A DNA stretch of 64,000 bases from Nonomuraea maritima. GTDB taxonomy: Bacteria; Actinomycetota; Actinomycetes; Streptosporangiales; Streptosporangiaceae. A model generated the notes under the pieces. The model was given only the letters and a program-made list of their open reading frames with translations, was not told where the DNA came from and made no database searches. Position numbers and translations under genes: made by a program. Below are positions 63,203 through 64,000 of this stretch, one piece after another (within the stretch, counting starts at the first letter, position 1; every line of letters starts with the position of its first letter). The DNA lies in contig NZ_FNFB01000027.1 of NCBI RefSeq assembly GCF_900100395.1, positions 32,475-96,474 on the forward strand, read 5' to 3'.

Positions 63203-64000
63203 CGTGCTGCCGGAGATCACGCGGTGGTGGCGCTCGGGCGCCGGTTTCGGGCTGGCGACGGTGGTGGGCACGTGGAGCAGCGCGCCGCGTCCGCCGGGGG
63301 CGTCGATGGCGGTGCGCGGCAAGGAGGTGGTCGGCAGCGTCTCGGGCGGTTGCGTCGAGGGCGCGGTGTTCGAGCTCGCCACCGACGTCGGCGAGACCGG
63401 CGAGCCGGTGCTGCAGCGGTACGGCGTCAGCGACGACGACGCCTTCGCCGTGGGTCTGACCTGCGGCGGCATCATCGACGTCTTCGTGGAGCCGGTGTCG
63501 GCGGAGACGTTCCCCGAGCTGGGCGAGGTGGCCGCGTCGGTGGAGGCGCGCGAGCCGGTGGCGGTGGCGACGGTGGTGTCGGGTCCGGGGCGGATCGGGG
63601 CGCGTCGGGTCGTCTGGCCGGATCGTTCGGCCGGGACGCTGGGCCTGGCTCGGCTGGACGACGCCGTGGACGACGACGCCCGCGGCATGCTGGCGCAGGG
63701 CGTGACGGGGTTGCGGCGTTACGGGCCGCAGGGGGAGCGGCGGTTGGACGATCTGGCGGTGTTCGTGCAGGCGTTCGCGCCGCCGCCGCGGATGCTGGTG
63801 TTCGGGGCGATCGACTTCGCCGCGGCGGTGGCCAGGGTGGGCAAGTTCCTGGGTTATCACGTCACGGTGTGCGACGCGCGGCCGATCTTCGCGACGGCCC
63901 GGCGGTTCCCCGAGGCCGACGAGGTGGTGGTGAGGTGGCCGCACGACTACCTGGCCTCGGTCGAGGTGGACGAGCGCACGGTGATCTGCGTGCTGACCCA
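63195..64000 (+). CDS. XdhC/CoxI-family molybdenum enzyme maturation protein, 3' end beyond window
   Basis: The reading frame from ATG 63195 stays open to the window edge (268 codons). The N-terminal XdhC_CoxI domain shows LATVVGTWSSAPRPPGASMA near residues 20-39 and VGSVSGGCVEGAVFELATDV near 48-67 with the conserved Cys; LTCGGIIDVFVEP lies near 89. A C-terminal Rossmann domain begins near 190 (RMLVFGAIDFAAAVARVGKF). XdhC proteins deliver sulfurated molybdenum cofactor to xanthine dehydrogenase or related enzymes. Its client could be the enzyme whose small subunits lie at 291-1633 or one encoded just right of the window. Confidence 0.88.
   Translation, partial: MRDVLPEITRWWRSGAGFGLATVVGTWSSAPRPPGASMAVRGKEVVGSVSGGCVEGAVFELATDVGETGEPVLQRYGVSDDDAFAVGLTCGGIIDVFVEPVSAETFPELGEVAASVEAREPVAVATVVSGPGRIGARRVVWPDRSAGTLGLARLDDAVDDDARGMLAQGVTGLRRYGPQGERRLDDLAVFVQAFAPPPRMLVFGAIDFAAAVARVGKFLGYHVTVCDARPIFATARRFPEADEVVVRWPHDYLASVEVDERTVICVLT

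Overview
The window is very GC-rich, with strong third-position GC bias, many GTG/TTG starts and dense overlapping operons. It carries actinomycete marker genes: bldD, mIHF, an Rv2175c-type regulator, a PASTA Ser/Thr kinase, a helicase-motif-less PriA and a SAV_6107-type HEPN protein. A class 1B dihydroorotate dehydrogenase (pyrK-pyrD) and the general gene order fit a filamentous, sporulating actinomycete of the Streptosporangiales type (Nonomuraea/Streptosporangium-like). The genus is inferred, not shown.

Layout. 1-8010 is purine/ureide catabolism: the end of urate oxidase, two small subunits of a xanthine-dehydrogenase-type enzyme, 8-oxoguanine deaminase, then (after an interposed glycosyltransferase with its own terminator) glycerate kinase, allantoinase and allantoicase. 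8017-16609 holds a PASTA kinase, thiO-thiS-thiG under a TPP riboswitch, a ferredoxin-reductase-like flavoprotein, an Rv2175c-like regulator with thiE, a polyprenyl diphosphate synthase and metF. 16610-25421 is an accessory, gene-poor zone: decayed repeats of the metF 3' end, GNAT and YbaK genes, an L,D-transpeptidase and a membrane protein that each contain a TTA codon, a TetR-P450-ferredoxin unit, a HEPN protein, and about 3 kb of repeat-rich DNA with no convincing gene.

25422-31706 has bldD followed by an arginine deiminase cluster (arcA-arcB-arcC-permease-universal stress protein), all on the minus strand. From memory of the Streptomyces coelicolor gene order, bldD normally sits beside pyrR, so the arc cluster looks inserted. 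32015-41682 is the complete pyrimidine operon pyrR-pyrB-pyrC-carA-carB-pyrK-pyrD-pyrF with a PyrR-binding leader. 42151-54783 continues with housekeeping genes: mihF-gmk-rpoZ-coaBC, a small orphan gene, metK, priA, two tandem paralogues of unknown function, def, fmt and rsmB. 54866-61203 has rpe, an MpaB-type protein, and an FMN-riboswitch-controlled riboflavin operon ribD-ribE-ribM-ribBA-ribH with a PH-domain protein behind it. 61243 to the end is a molybdenum-hydroxylase accessory cluster (MoxR-type ATPase, VWA protein, XdhC/CoxI) cut by the window edge.

How the parts work together. The left operon takes purines to urate, allantoin and ureidoglycolate, and glycerate kinase returns glyoxylate-derived carbon to glycolysis. 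The right-edge CoxD/CoxE/XdhC-like proteins are the kind of factors that insert or sulfurate molybdenum cofactor in xanthine dehydrogenase or CO dehydrogenase. Three RNA leaders (TPP, FMN, PyrR) control thiamine, flavin and pyrimidine synthesis. The observations most worth a second look are the metF-derived repeats, the 21-bp tandem array, the paired unknown paralogues after priA, the two TTA-containing neighbours, and a candidate BldD box upstream of bldD.
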